In this document: positions 19,907 through 30,045 of the stretch, in pieces
Numbering within the stretch: the stretch's first letter is position 1
Layout: each line of letters starts with the position of its first letter
NCBI GenBank assembly: GCA_002749535.1
Contig: MZZL01000387.1
Coordinates: 67,405-101,740 of the forward strand
Reading direction: 5' to 3'
From: Apophysomyces variabilis
Taxonomy: Eukaryota > Mucoromycota > Mucoromycetes > Mucorales > Mucoraceae
Length of the DNA stretch: 34,336 nucleotides
The notes under the pieces: generated by a model
Database searches by the model: none
What the model saw: only the letters and a program-made list of their open reading frames with translations
Told to the model about the DNA's origin: nothing
Position numbers and translations under genes: made by a program

Positions 19907-20500
19907 CCTTTAAGGCAAAAAAGAAGACAGAATAAATGGAAAGAGGGGAGTGAAAAGGAAACAGCTTTGTATTAGTTTTTTTTAATCAGTGATTAATGCC
20001 CTTTTTGCAAGTATATTGCTATTATTTCTATTACTATTGTTATTTATTATTTGATTTACCTCGACAAAAACGAAAAAGAAGGGAAGGGAAGGGAAGGAAG
20101 GATCAGTTAAACGGGATGAAGCCTTTGAGGGCTGGGCCGCTTTTAAAAAGAAAATGAGGGGTAGTTGACTAATTCTTTTTTATGATACAAAGGAAAAGGA
20201 GAGCATATAATATTAGGGGGGCGAGAATAAAGCTGTGTCCGAATCCCTGTTGTCGATACCCAATCCTGAAAGTAAACATTCAGGGACATTGAAAGCCGAA
20301 AGAACTTCTTTGGTATTGAGTGAGTGTGAGTAACTTTTCATGCACAAGATGCATCAATCTGATTGGTTCAAAGATTTCACCGCAAAGTGACACTATAAAA
20401 TGGTCCATCATTAATAAAGCCCGATACCGTTTGTTTCTTTCTTTTTCCTTTCTTTTAATTTCTTTTCTGCTTAAAAATCTTGCAAGAACAACAAACAAAG
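19907..20500. promoter_or_regulatory. Divergent promoter region between PH-domain gene and 2-isopropylmalate synthase gene
   Basis: These 594 bp separate two divergent start codons. The left part has GGGAA(G) microsatellite-like runs (20083-20101). The right part has an inverted CCAAT box (ATTGG, 20362-20366), a TATAAAA at 20394-20400 and a long pyrimidine tract (20430-20470) before the synthase ATG at 20501, a typical fungal promoter layout. I found no perfect Gcn4 (TGASTCA) or Leu3-type site by eye. Confidence 0.55.
20394..20400 (+). promoter_or_regulatory. TATA box of the 2-isopropylmalate synthase gene
   Basis: CACTATAAAATGG lies about 100 nt upstream of the ATG, 28 nt after an inverted CCAAT element and followed by a T/C-rich leader. 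Confidence 0.6.
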
Positions 20501-22412
20501 ATGGCTACAGACGGTACCAAACAGCAACAAAAACTTGTTATTTTTGATACCTCCCTTCGCGATGGTGAACAGGTAACGCGTCGGGAAGAAAAAGACGGGG
20601 TTGTGGAAAGGAAATCCGCTTCGAAATCAAATACTCAATTTGTGTTTCACTAAAAGTCGCCTGGAGTCACTTTGAATACCGAAGAAAAAATTGAAATAGC
20701 AAAACAACTTTCTCGTCTGGGTGTCGATGTTCTTGAGGCTGGCTTTCCAGTTGCTTCGGTAGGTGATTTCGAAGCAGTACAGCGAATAGCCCGAGAAGTG
20801 GGCCCGTTGATGCTTGGAAGAGAAAAAATTGGCCAACCTATGGTAAGCATATAACATATAGGACAAAAGGGGTGTATGAGAAAACAATTGATGCAAATGA
20901 AATCTGTCGCTCACATCAAAGATCCTTAGACTATCTGTGGTTTGGCACGATCAACGCCTAATGATATTAAGCGCTGTGCTGAAGCGATTGCGCCCGCTCC
21001 TCGCAAACGTATCCATGTCTTTTTGGCCACTTCGGATTTGCACTTGAAGTACAAGCTTAAGATTGATCGCGAAGAATGCATTAAGCGTGCGGTGGCTGCG
21101 GTGACCCTGGCACGCTCGTTAGTAGATGAAGTGGAGTTCTCACCAGAAGACGCTGGTCGCTCTGATCGCGCGTTCCTGTGCCAGGTGCTTGGTAAAGTCA
21201 TCGAGGCTGGCGCGACTACTTTGAATATTCCGGATACCGTGGGATACAACACACCGGAGGAATATGGCGCCTTGATTAAACATCTTGTCGAGAATACACC
21301 TGGTGCTGAGAATGTTATCTTCTCTACTCACTGTCACAACGATCTGGGTCTTGCAACGGCCAACACGTTGGCTGGTATTCAAAATGGTGCTCGACAGGTG
21401 GAAGTCACCATCAACGGTATCGGTGAACGTGCAGGTAAAAGGGAGCAAATCCGCAAGAACGTTATGTCTAAAATAGCATTTTCATTATCCGTGGATAGGA
21501 AATACGGCCATGGAAGAAGTTGTTATGGCCATTCATACTCACCCTGGAACGTATCCGGTCTACCACACTATTAACACACAAATGATATACCGAACTTCGC
21601 AAATGGTTGCATCCTTGTCCGGTATGATGGTTCAACCTAACAAAGCTATCGTGGGTCGCAATGCTTTTCTCCACGAATCAGGTATCCATCAGGATGGTGT
21701 GTTGAAGAATCGGCAGACGTATGAAATCATCACTCCCGAGACGGTTGGCGTGACAGATATTTCGCTGGTGTTGGGAAAGCATTCTGGGCGTAACGCTTTC
21801 CGCGAGCGATGCAAAGAGCTTGGCTTCGTTGACTTGGCTGAAGAAGATTTCCAGAAGGCATTTGATGACTTCAAGGCTCTGTGCGATAAGAAGAAAAATG
21901 TCAATGACGCTGATATCTTAGCCATTCTAAGCAATCAGATCAAGGTGGCAGCTACTGAAGCTTATTTCAGTTTAGTATCGATGCAGATAGTATCTGGAAC
22001 AGATCAAACTTCGACAGCAAATGTCAAACTTTTCGATATCAATGCCAAAACAGAAAAGATCGACGCCGCAGTGGGAAATAACGGTCCAGTGGAAGCTATT
22101 TTCCGTGCTATTCAGCGAATCGTGAATAGAGAATTCCGTCTGACGAAGTTCGACATTAGCGCAGTAGGCGAGGGAAGTGATGCCCTAGGAAAGGCCGAAA
22201 TCCAAATCGTGGCCGTGGGAGACTGTCGATCTGAGCATGAGCCTAGAAAACTGGGGAAAGCTGCATTTGGTGCAAGTATCGCGGATACCGACATTATGAC
22301 TGCTGCTGCAAAAGCATATATCGCTGCGATCAACAAGCAGTTGGCCTGGGAAGCTGGTTTGGCTGCAGGAACCGCCCGTAGCTTTCCAGAGGAACGTAAA
22401 GTGGATGTATGA
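20501..22412 (+). CDS. 2-isopropylmalate synthase, bacterial/plant-type (LeuA-like), 4 exons
   Basis: It condenses acetyl-CoA with 2-oxoisovalerate, the first committed step of leucine synthesis. Exons 20501-20572, 20657-20842, 20930-21434 and 21499-22412 give 558 aa. The N-terminal signature [16 protein letters not shown] carries the catalytic Arg20 and metal-binding Asp21. Metal-binding HCHND lies at 220-224 (His220, His222). [28 protein letters not shown] and [17 protein letters not shown] follow. The C-terminal regulatory LeuA dimerisation domain (about 395-545) includes [12 protein letters not shown] and [18 protein letters not shown]. Domain order and motif wording match the shorter bacterial/plant class rather than the longer yeast Leu4-type enzyme. 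The N-terminus ([12 protein letters not shown]) shows no mitochondrial presequence, so a cytosolic enzyme is likely. The three introns join in frame. Homocitrate or citramalate synthase are alternatives, but the motifs favour isopropylmalate synthase. Confidence 0.92.
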
Positions 22413-23965
22413 ATACGTTGAAAAGTGCTTTCAATTGTCCATCTTTTCTTTCTTTCTCTTTTGTCTTTGTTTGTTAGATTGTATGTAAATGATATAAAAC
22501 ACCCGCTTTGAATGTTAATCAGTGTACTGCCTATTAACTACCATTGGATTCGACAAGACTATCACTCTCATCTGAAAGCTACCATATTAAACAATCCCAA
22601 TTTTGTCTTATCTATGTAGATCTGTGCAGACTTTTTGCACGTTTTGATGGACAAATGAAGAAAGTTCTTTTGATTAAATTGAGGAACACATTGACTGCTG
22701 TACATTTTACCTAGAGTTCAATTGCTAACATATCTTTCAGAGAGATAATAGCGGTAATAGAAGGAGCAGTGCAATAGCAATGCCATTGCGCCTTATCTAC
22801 TCTAGCGTTTTAGCTCCCAACGTTCCTAGACAATGCTTCAATTTACATTACAGGAAAACAGAAATTGAAATCGTGGCGCTACATTGATACAGTATAAAGG
22901 CTTCAGGCACTGAAATGGCTGTAAACAGATTCAAATCGCATTAAATGGGACTCCCAGAAAAACGAATAATCATTACTGAAACTGAAAATTAGAGGACCAA
23001 TGAAACCAGAAATCGACCTCTCTTCCAAGGATTACTTGGGTCGAGTTGAAGCGCACCATATCCTTGTAATTTAAATTTTTAATCGATTCCGAAAGGCAAC
23101 ATTAACTTCTCGTTTCATCATAAGCAGCTTATGGATAAATTTACTACGAGAGACCTCAAGTACATATAAACTGCTTTGGACCTTAGCAAGAGTAAAAATG
23201 GATAACAAAAGGATTCTTTGTAGCTCAGGTTTATTGCAATAAAAGAACGATCTCATGGGATGGTACTGCTCTTTATCAAAAGTTGATGTGGATTTTCATA
23301 TTCTAGTTATCATTTATATCTTTGTCTTGTATGTAGAAGTAAATTATACGAAGGTAAAATGAATAGCGGAAAATCCTCTTGCTGGTGAGAAACAAAAAGG
23401 CGAAGAATTTCACAGGCTTTTTTTAACGATGTCAGCGAAAGAAACCTATAGCATTTCGTCTCAAATTTCCCTTCTAATAATGAGAAATAAGTGAAAATCG
23501 TACGCCTCCAACAATCGTGTCTATAACAAATATCCATGGATGTTCATATGAATAATGTCTTGCTTGGCAACAAGCATGGAGAGAAATAGAAGATGTATTT
23601 CGAAGATTCTTGCTGTATATAATGACATCAAAGGGACGCTGTGAATAAGTGAGCCTAAAAGATTATTTTTATTTTATTTTATGAATAATTGCTCTCTTTA
23701 ACTTCATGAAATTGCTACATGTACATAATCTAGTGTTGATAGGCCATCTATATTTTCCCTGGAAGTTGCTATCCAAGAACAAACAAGCATCACGCCATGA
23801 ACGCGGTCCTCCCTCCATGAGGTTTAGGTTACTACGGTAGGTGTATTAGTCAATGTTTCCAGTCAGGATAACTTAATAATGCTTATCTTTTGTATATAAT
23901 AAATCCAGTAAGCCTTCAATCACAATTTCAACAAATGGTATTTACTAAGAATTGTTGGCAAAGTC
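22413..23965. other. Intergenic region, no recognised gene
   Basis: This 1.55-kb AT-rich stretch follows the synthase stop. It begins with a TTTCTTTCTTTCTC tract that probably belongs to the 3' untranslated region. Minus-strand ORFs at 23071-23256 and 23310-23537 (61 and 75 codons) have no recognisable domain, and no splice model joining them gave a conserved protein. I cannot support a gene. Confidence 0.4.
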
Positions 23966-23972
23966 TATATAA
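23966..23972 (+). promoter_or_regulatory. TATA-like element upstream of DAD1/OST2
   Basis: TATATAA in AAAGTCTATATAACTTT lies about 160 nt before the DAD1 start codon, with no other candidate nearer. It is a reasonable but unproven promoter element. Confidence 0.4.
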
Positions 23973-24127
23973 CTTTTGCTTTGAATCTTCAAAAGCTGTT
24001 TGAATAAACCAGTAACTGAGGGTTCAAAATCCAGTAAAGTAAGGTTTCAAGCGGCGCGTAAAAACCAACGAGCCTCACTTGCAGTCACTAAACGAGCGTT
24101 CATCGTCCTTTAAGAACACGACGCATC

Positions 24128-24583
24128 ATGAACAGCATCAGCACTGCCGGTCAGAAATTCTTCACTGCTTATCAAAAGGACACGCCAAGAAGCTTGAAGT
24201 TTATTGATGTTTACATGGCGTATATTCTTTTTTCCGGAATCTTTCAATTCGTTTACATGGTATTGGTCGGCACCTTCCCTTATAACGCTTTCCTTGCAGG
24301 TTTCATTTCTACGGTTGGTAGCTTTGTACTGGCAGGTAATAAGTGCACAATACTGCAATGTGTTGATGAAAAAGCTGACTGACTTTGCCATCAGCTAACC
24401 TTCGTATTCAAACAAATGCCCGGAATGCCGACAAGTTCAACACCATGTCGCCTGAGCGGTAAGACAATTGGTTGGATCCCTTTTCTGCAGGCTTATTCCC
24501 TTTATTTTACACTTAGTGCCTTTGCTGATTTTGTCACCTGTTCTTTATTATTGCATTTCTTTTGCGTTAATTATCTGGGATAA
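24128..24583 (+). CDS. OST2: DAD1/Ost2, oligosaccharyltransferase subunit, 3 exons
   Basis: This small ER membrane subunit belongs to the complex that transfers N-glycans to nascent proteins. Exons 24128-24335, 24395-24458 and 24517-24583 give 112 aa, against about 113-115 in the family. The conserved run LKFIDVYMAYILFSGIFQF, then YMVLVGTFPYNAFLAGF, FISTVGSFVLAA and NLRIQTNARNADKFNTMSPE are all typical. The last exon, AFADFVTCSLLLHFFCVNYLG, carries the usual hydrophobic C-terminus ending in NYLG. Three membrane segments are visible. Without splicing, exon 1 would end in a non-conserved NKCTILQ tail. The gene converges on the Spc19-like gene, with 775 bp between the stops. Confidence 0.95.
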
Positions 24584-25358
24584 TGCGTTTCGCACTTGCA
24601 ATAATGGAAAATGTAGTTCCTGTTTGAACGATCTACCATGCGCGATACATTCTCAGTGTTTCATCTTGTTCGCTTTCCGATCTATGTTTATATAAAATAT
24701 CACCCTTTCCTTTCTCTATTGAAGAAACAAGATCTAGACTAGGCATTCCCATTGACTCGATGAACAGCTTTTACAATGTTGCGATATTAATTCTGCCTTC
24801 ATCCTTTACGTGTGGCAGTTTCTGAGTTTTCTACTTATTCATCCCGCTCCGCTGCTACTTGGGAAAAAAAAAAAGAAGATAACGGATCGTTCTAATGTCC
24901 CCCATTTTTGGGAGACTTATGATATAATCTCTTTGTACCTTTGTTGGCTACGCAGCACGCCAATACTTCCGTCACCCGACCATCACCCCTCAACACCCCA
25001 CCTGGCCCGCTCCCACGCGCCTATTGCTCGCTGCTTCCTCCATGTTTGTCCTCGAAAATATAGATGAGACTTCTACCGAACTCTGACTGCAATCGATATG
25101 GCTATTTCCCTCTTATTTTTCTTACTGAATTCATATCCAATATCAGATCCTACTTTAGAGTATAGTTTTACCACAGCGTTTAATTGTTCAACAAAGTAAT
25201 GTCCAACAAAAACTGCTCTTGGAAAAGTTGTGTCTACTGTTAGTAAATTCTTCCCTTTTGCTACGAAAAACTCGATTCATTTTAAATTCTTTAGAGTTAA
25301 AGAAAAAACAGACTTAAACTATTTTCTTCCGGTTTGTATGCTAAAGTAGCTTAGCATA
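24584..25358. other. Intergenic region between convergent genes
   Basis: This contains the 3' flanks of DAD1 (+) and the Spc19-like gene (-). A + ORF at 24810-25067 has no recognisable domain. No RNA gene or repeat is seen apart from an A10 run near 24870. Confidence 0.4.
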
Positions 25359-26104
25359 CTAAGTTAACCTTTCGTATTGAAGAGTAAGTAGCTCTTGTTT
25401 CTGAGATTTGCGTCATTTTACAGTGTCTCTGCCATAGGTTTTCAGGTTTCTGATCTTACCCTTTGTTCAATCTTTCTGGACTTGTCCTTTATTGCACGCT
25501 TCAAGTACCGCTTTCGAATCTGCAATTGCCGTTTCTTTTCATTATACTCTGTTTGTCGCTGCATCGGAAGATATCTCGTCCCTCGCAAGTTTCGTATGTT
25601 TTCATCCTGAATTTGCACCTATACTGCAATATTAACCGGTAGACGTAGGATTTTAATCAACCTACCTTGAATTCCAAGTTGCGCTCGATGTAAATGAGCT
25701 TTTCAAGTAACTCTTCTATGTTATCTAACTGGGCTTGCGTTTGAGGGTAGAGCTCATTATTGATCGTCTCTTGCACCAAATCAAATTCGGACTCTGGGAA
25801 TATCTCATGAGTCTATCCCGAAATATTAGTCAAAGGGAGTTTAATTGAGTAGACATTACCCGTTCAGACGCAGTAATCTTTCGTAACCGACTCAGGTCGC
25901 TTGTAGCATAGCGTAATGCGTTAGTGGTAGTTGACAGCTGTGGAACAGAATCAGTTGGTGCTTAAAAACGCAAAACTTTAACAATACAGTTTCCAATGTG
26001 GAGCTTAGTGTTAAAACGCATGCTTGGAGACTCTCCTGTAAACTAAGGGGCTTCTCCCATTCCTCATCGCTTTCAATTCTTCGTTTTTGTGCTCGTTTCA
26101 ACAT
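25359..26104 (-). CDS. SPC19: DASH/Dam1 complex subunit Spc19-like, 5 exons
   Basis: The DASH complex couples kinetochores to spindle microtubules. Exons 26104-25988, 25937-25860, 25812-25666, 25618-25460 and 25400-25359 join with no stop into 180 aa. Residues 21-36, SLQACVLTLSSTLETL, are followed by ALRYATSDLSRLRKITASER, then HEIFPESEFDLVQETI and NNELYPQTQAQLDNIEELLE. This is the order and spacing of the Spc19 family: an N-terminal Cys-x-x-L segment, an RL+K stretch, an F-x-P-E segment, then a coiled coil. The C-terminal third (EKLIYIERNLEFKVQIQDEN ... KKRQLQIRKRYLKRAIKDK) is highly charged and predicted to be coiled-coil. The exon 4 acceptor TATAG at 25619 was chosen over a nearby CAG because only it keeps the frame. 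The family call rests on pattern memory, so it is less secure than the enzyme calls. Confidence 0.8.
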
Positions 26105-26576
26105 TGTAATAGTGTTAAACTTGGATTATTGGCTGCCATACAAAAGAATGTCACAGCTACGTGCACTCCACTGGCGCACTTCATGACTTTTTCCCTCTCT
26201 CTTGCTCGGAGCCAGATTGATAACCCCTACTCCGGGGTAATTACTCACATGATGGTTCCTATGCAAACGCTGATAGGACCAAGACCATCTGGCTGTTGGC
26301 TTCTCTTATAGGATTGTCTCAGCAGTTCTCACCTATGACGGCGCTGTATGTTATGGCAAGTAGCATTTTTAACCCAGCTAACAGGAGACCTGCAATTTGT
26401 GTTCCGTCTCATTTAACAAATACGGACGCAAAAGTTATCCACTGGACTACTGAATGCCCGTACGATAACCTTTTTTTTTCGCCCTTGCTTACCTTTAAAT
26501 TGGCTTCTCCACAATCTTTTATCGCCCATAATGACCGCTCGGCTTCAACTAATCAAGATGATACGCTGATATCTAG
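26105..26576. other. Upstream flank of the Spc19-like gene; weak ORF
   Basis: This interval includes the Spc19-like promoter. An open + frame at 26296-26589 starts with TTG (LASLIGLSQQFSPMTALYV) and contains plausible protein-like text, but it has no ATG and no known domain. It may belong with the ORF that follows. Confidence 0.3.
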
Positions 26577-26858
26577 CTCTTCTACCTAGCTCTGCTTCTC
26601 TATCAGGAGAAAACACATCATAGAGTTCAGAGTCTGATTTTCTCTGGTATTCTGAGACTTCAATTTCCCCTCTTCGTTAATTCAAACCATCCCCAGATTT
26701 TTTTCCAAGCAGAGGTTCGTGCCAAGATCTTGTTCCTCAATCCCATTCAGTACAACAAGAATGCGGCTCAAGTGACGTTGGCCTACTGTTCTCCTAATAC
26801 TCAGTCTTGTTATTTCAAGTACGTGGATCGAAAAAACTTTAGCATGCCGCTTGGCTAG
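26577..26858 (+). other. Open frame of 94 codons without start codon, unknown
   Basis: After a TAG at 26574-26576 the + frame stays open to a TAG at 26856-26858. The C-terminal part (KILFLNPIQYNKNAAQVTLA then YCSPNTQSCYFKYVDRKNFS) looks like real protein rather than random translation, with a compact Cys-containing stretch. Acceptor-like TTCCAAGCAG lies at about 26706-26715. There is no ATG at its head, so it would have to be a downstream exon or a pseudogene fragment. I do not recognise the family. Confidence 0.3.
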
Positions 26859-27347
26859 CCTTCAAGCAAAGAGATGAAACTCATTGAAGCCATGTGTGTA
26901 TGATTGTGTCATGTTTTTTTATGCAACAGTAGGAACAATGCACTGCAAAATTGGAAGTACTCTGGAATGTACCGATTTACTATAACAATACAACAACATT
27001 CGACATATTGAGGGCGAGTACGTTACCAACGGTTTGCTATTCATTGATTAGAGCATTTATCGAATATAAACCACACGGTGCCATGTAGCTTTAAGCATCC
27101 ACAACTTACGAAAGTGCTATTAAAATAAGTCGTTTCGAGTCCCAAACAAGGGCCGGTAAATGCTTATTCGAGTCAATTGAACATCAGAGTTCACTGTTGT
27201 AAATATGAAACAAGAAATTACAGATCATTTACCTGAAATTGACATTTTCAGTTAATTTTCGGGTATTTGCTGAGATCATTCAATAGTGCGACAGACAAAT
27301 GACGACTGTCACTGGCTAATACCATAGTTTATATTTCCGTTTTGGTA
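26859..27347. other. Intergenic region, nothing recognised
   Basis: AT-rich sequence with no ORF, RNA gene or repeat that I can support, up to the left end of the MITE. Confidence 0.4.
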
Positions 27348-27534
27348 CAGTACCTCCCCGCTAATGTCAATGACTTTGTTAGAGCCTATCGATTGAAAAT
27401 AGGCGTGGGTCACAATAACGGGGAGATGCAATTGCTTGAATTAGCATAGAAACCTCTTTTACGGGAATCTCAAAATGATTGAAAATAGGTGAGGATTGAC
27501 ATTAACGAAGATTGACATTAGCGGAGAGGCACTG
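27348..27534. mobile_element. MITE of Tc1/mariner type (TA target site, 23-bp inverted repeats)
   Basis: The left end reads CAGTACCTCCCCGCTAATGT. The right end, reverse-complemented, reads CAGTGCCTCTCCGCTAATGT, and the match continues with CAA in both (21 of 23 positions). The element is flanked by TA on each side (27346-27347 and 27535-27536), the duplication produced by Tc1/mariner transposases, whose ends commonly start CAGT. At 187 bp it has no coding capacity. Internally, GATTGAAAATAGG occurs twice (about 27392 and 27478), each copy followed by a similar sequence, so the interior is itself a partial direct repeat. Confidence 0.85.
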
Positions 27535-27848
27535 TATGTACTATTGAGCATGTCACACAATAGTGCTGCAAAATTTTGAATGAGGGCAACATCGGTCTTT
27601 TTAAGGTAGTAGAAACAGGAAAGTTTGTTACTGGACGATATCAGAAAGATGCAACATCAGAACCGATCGTTTACACGAAAAGTACATGGCTGTGGCAGAT
27701 TAATACCGAAAAGATCCGGCAAATTGCCTGAAGCCTTAACGAATACTCACCTGGAAATGCCAAAAAACGGTGAATAGTCGGTGGTATAAGTCAGGTAACT
27801 TGACGAATTTAATTGGGAGTAGTCGTTCGTTTTTCCCATAGTGTTTGT
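27535..27848. other. Intergenic region, nothing recognised
   Basis: No ORF of note and no repeat beyond the adjacent MITE end. Confidence 0.4.
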
Positions 27849-28786
27849 CTAAGGAAACTTAATCTCATAAGTACCAACAGCATCGCTTATGTGCACCGTC
27901 GATCCGTGTTGAATTGAAATAGTACTCCAAAATTCATTACTGACATTCAGGTCAGTGCTTCTAAGATATCTGCCATCATGTTGGCCATAATGACCACAGT
28001 GAAGGTTTATTTCGTTGCGAGTATAACGTTCTTCTAGTTTTGCGTTGCTAAAGTCAGCACGCCAAACAAACCAAACATTCAATGGCCATGGTTAACCTCC
28101 ATGCATCAACCCTTTGAACTAAAAAATCTATTATTTCTCCGTTTGTCAAATTCATGCGCCAATTGTAAGAACCAGCAAAATAACGCAATCAATCCCTGCA
28201 TTTCATTCAAAATACGAAAGGATTACGCATTCTTTTTTCTTACCAAACTGCGTTTGGCAGAGATATTCTATTTAGATAGCTGTAACATAGCGTTGAGTGT
28301 CCAAGAAGGCGAATAAACATTACACGTAGCGATATCATGATTTCACCATTTCAAACAAATGTAGCCAACAATGAGAATTATGTAACCGTACCCTGTACTT
28401 TGTGCAAAATGTCTTTTACTGTCACAATCGATCCGCTTCATAGAAAATAAAGCAGTGTACGTTTTAGCGAAGTAGCATATCCACAACTAATCGTATCGGT
28501 TGCTAATCCCGTTTGATTCAACAATCTTTTTAAACATAACATCGCTAATTCGGTCAATGATGAGCGACAATGGAGTGCAGACAGTTCCGGTGTCTACCTG
28601 TAATAACATGATTTTGTACGACTGAGCAGAAGGCACCCACTGTGATGCGAAAATTACGTATATAGTTAGGCTGCATGCGGACTCCTTTGCTTTGTGGAGA
28701 TAGAAAACCGAGATAGCGGCGCTTACAGTTTTAGTTTCAGCAGGTGCACGGACGGTAAAGGGGGCGCCATGCAGGATAAGGTTCAT
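27849..28786 (-). other. Two minus-strand open frames of unknown function, possible exons or pseudogene
   Basis: The first frame starts at an ATG (28786) and runs 99 codons to 28487 (MNLILHGAPFTVRAPAETKT...), with a donor-like CAG|GTAGAC inside. The second, about 28091-27849, is open without an ATG and reads VWFVWRADFSNAKLEERYT, then LHCGHYGQHDGRYLRSTDLN and HGSTVHISDAVGTYEIKF. It resembles a beta-rich folded domain more than random sequence. Between them lie donor- and acceptor-like sites, but I could not build a single splice model that I trust. The family is unknown. Confidence 0.35.
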
Positions 28787-29080
28787 GTAACGCTGCTTTG
28801 TCGATTGCTTTTTCTTTGTACGCAGTGAATATCAGCCTTTCTGCTATTTTCCGTTTTATGTCGCTGCGATCAAACGCGCTCTGAGATTAAAAATGCGGTG
28901 ATGTAATTAGGAGCGCAACTGCAGCAAATTTGCTTTCTTTCGCGCTTTTTTGTTCCTTTCTTTGCGTCAAAGGGCATGGTAAGTGTGTAATGCAAACTGT
29001 AACCAAGTAGGGCTAACGTCTACTTTGTAAACGCGTGTAGACGGGTAATTTGGCCGTTCAAAAACAGAGTGTATGAACGC
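28787..29080. other. Intergenic region, nothing recognised
   Basis: No supported gene, RNA or repeat between the unknown minus-strand ORF and the tandem duplication. Confidence 0.35.
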
Positions 29081-29340
29081 GTGTAGGAAGTGGAATGGTG
29101 CGATTGGCTTTGTGTCGTTGGTCCGATCGCCACATGGCTGGTGTAAGGGGCAATGGAGTGTGCATATGGTTCAATATAAGTTTGTTCAATTATGCTGATG
29201 ACAAGTAGGGTTGATGTAAGGGTTATAAAGTCGTGTAGGAAGTGGATTTATCCGATCAGTGTTGACGTTTGGTGATCCGAATCCGTTAAATGGCTGGTAT
29301 TAGACGCAATTCAGTGCATGTGGTTCAATGTAAACTTCAC
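29081..29340. repeat. Diverged tandem duplication, period about 152-154 bp
   Basis: Two copies start with GTGTAGGAAGTGGA at 29081 and 29233. They share, in order, a GATCCGA/GGTCCGATCG-like block, ATGGCTGG (29133 and 29290), then TGGTTCAAT (29167 and 29321). Spacing is preserved within a few bases while the intervening sequence has diverged strongly. The end of copy 2 is followed by minus-strand ORF-like sequence. I see no coding role. Confidence 0.55.
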
Positions 29341-29760
29341 GTCAACACCGTCATTTCCAAAATACTAACTGAAGAGCAAAATGTTTGTTACAAATGCATG
29401 GTGTCTCTGTATCTGAAGGGGACACTTTGACTGGAGCATAGCTTAAGAAACGGCACGAATCGGCATAATTGACGGTATATAAAAGTAACTTCATTTCTTT
29501 CGTGCTAGCAGTTAGCTCGTCTAATAAAAACGTTTTTTCAAGTTGAGCTATGACCGAGATCCGATTTATTAACAACATCCACTTTCGAACTGTTAGTTCT
29601 CCTTCTTTTTAAATGAAGGCATATACCACTTGAATTTCCCACGTGCGCATGCTTGACACGGCCATTTCTTACGTATATAAAATGTCTCGGAGTAAGCTAG
29701 GTCAATCTTTGACATCTCTAAGATCAGAACAGATATAATCATAGTCTTAAAAATGCATTT
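29341..29760 (-). other. Left flank of the Harbinger element; weak minus-strand open frames
   Basis: The minus strand has open frames at 29351-29578 (75 codons) and 29593 to the element boundary. The latter includes KKWPCQACARGKFKWYMPSF. They are adjacent but in different frames, and neither shows a known domain. The Harbinger element may have inserted into a former gene here, since the second frame is cut by it. That is speculation. Confidence 0.25.
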
Positions 29761-29763
29761 ACT

Positions 29764-29784
29764 AGGGGGTTTCACGGCGCAATT
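29764..29784 (+). repeat. Left terminal inverted repeat of Harbinger element
   Basis: AGGGGGTTTCACGGCGCAAT begins right after the ACT duplication. It pairs with the right end at 32584-32604 with two mismatches over 21 bp. Confidence 0.9.
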
Positions 29785-30045
29785 TTTGGAGCAGTGAAAG
29801 GTGAACGGTGAATGCGAACAGTTAATTTCCATATATAGTAAAGCAAAAACTACAACTCTTTGCCTTTACCTTAAATACGTTGTGATAACTGATAATACAA
29901 AGATGTGCACAATAATAACAATTTGCATATCTGGAACAATAACACACCTGTTTAAGATAATTGAAAACAGAATGTGTGAGAGTATAAAATGCTATGCAAA
30001 ATCATTCTGCTTATTGAGCAACCATCATATTAATATACTGAAAAA

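Noticed and set aside
20926..21448. Minus-strand ORFs within 2-isopropylmalate synthase
   Set aside because: They are antisense of strongly conserved exon 3 and have no domain of their own.
24018..24034. tRNA B-box-like GGGTTCAAAATCC
   Set aside because: It has one base too many for the box, and no A box, cloverleaf or acceptor stem is visible around it.
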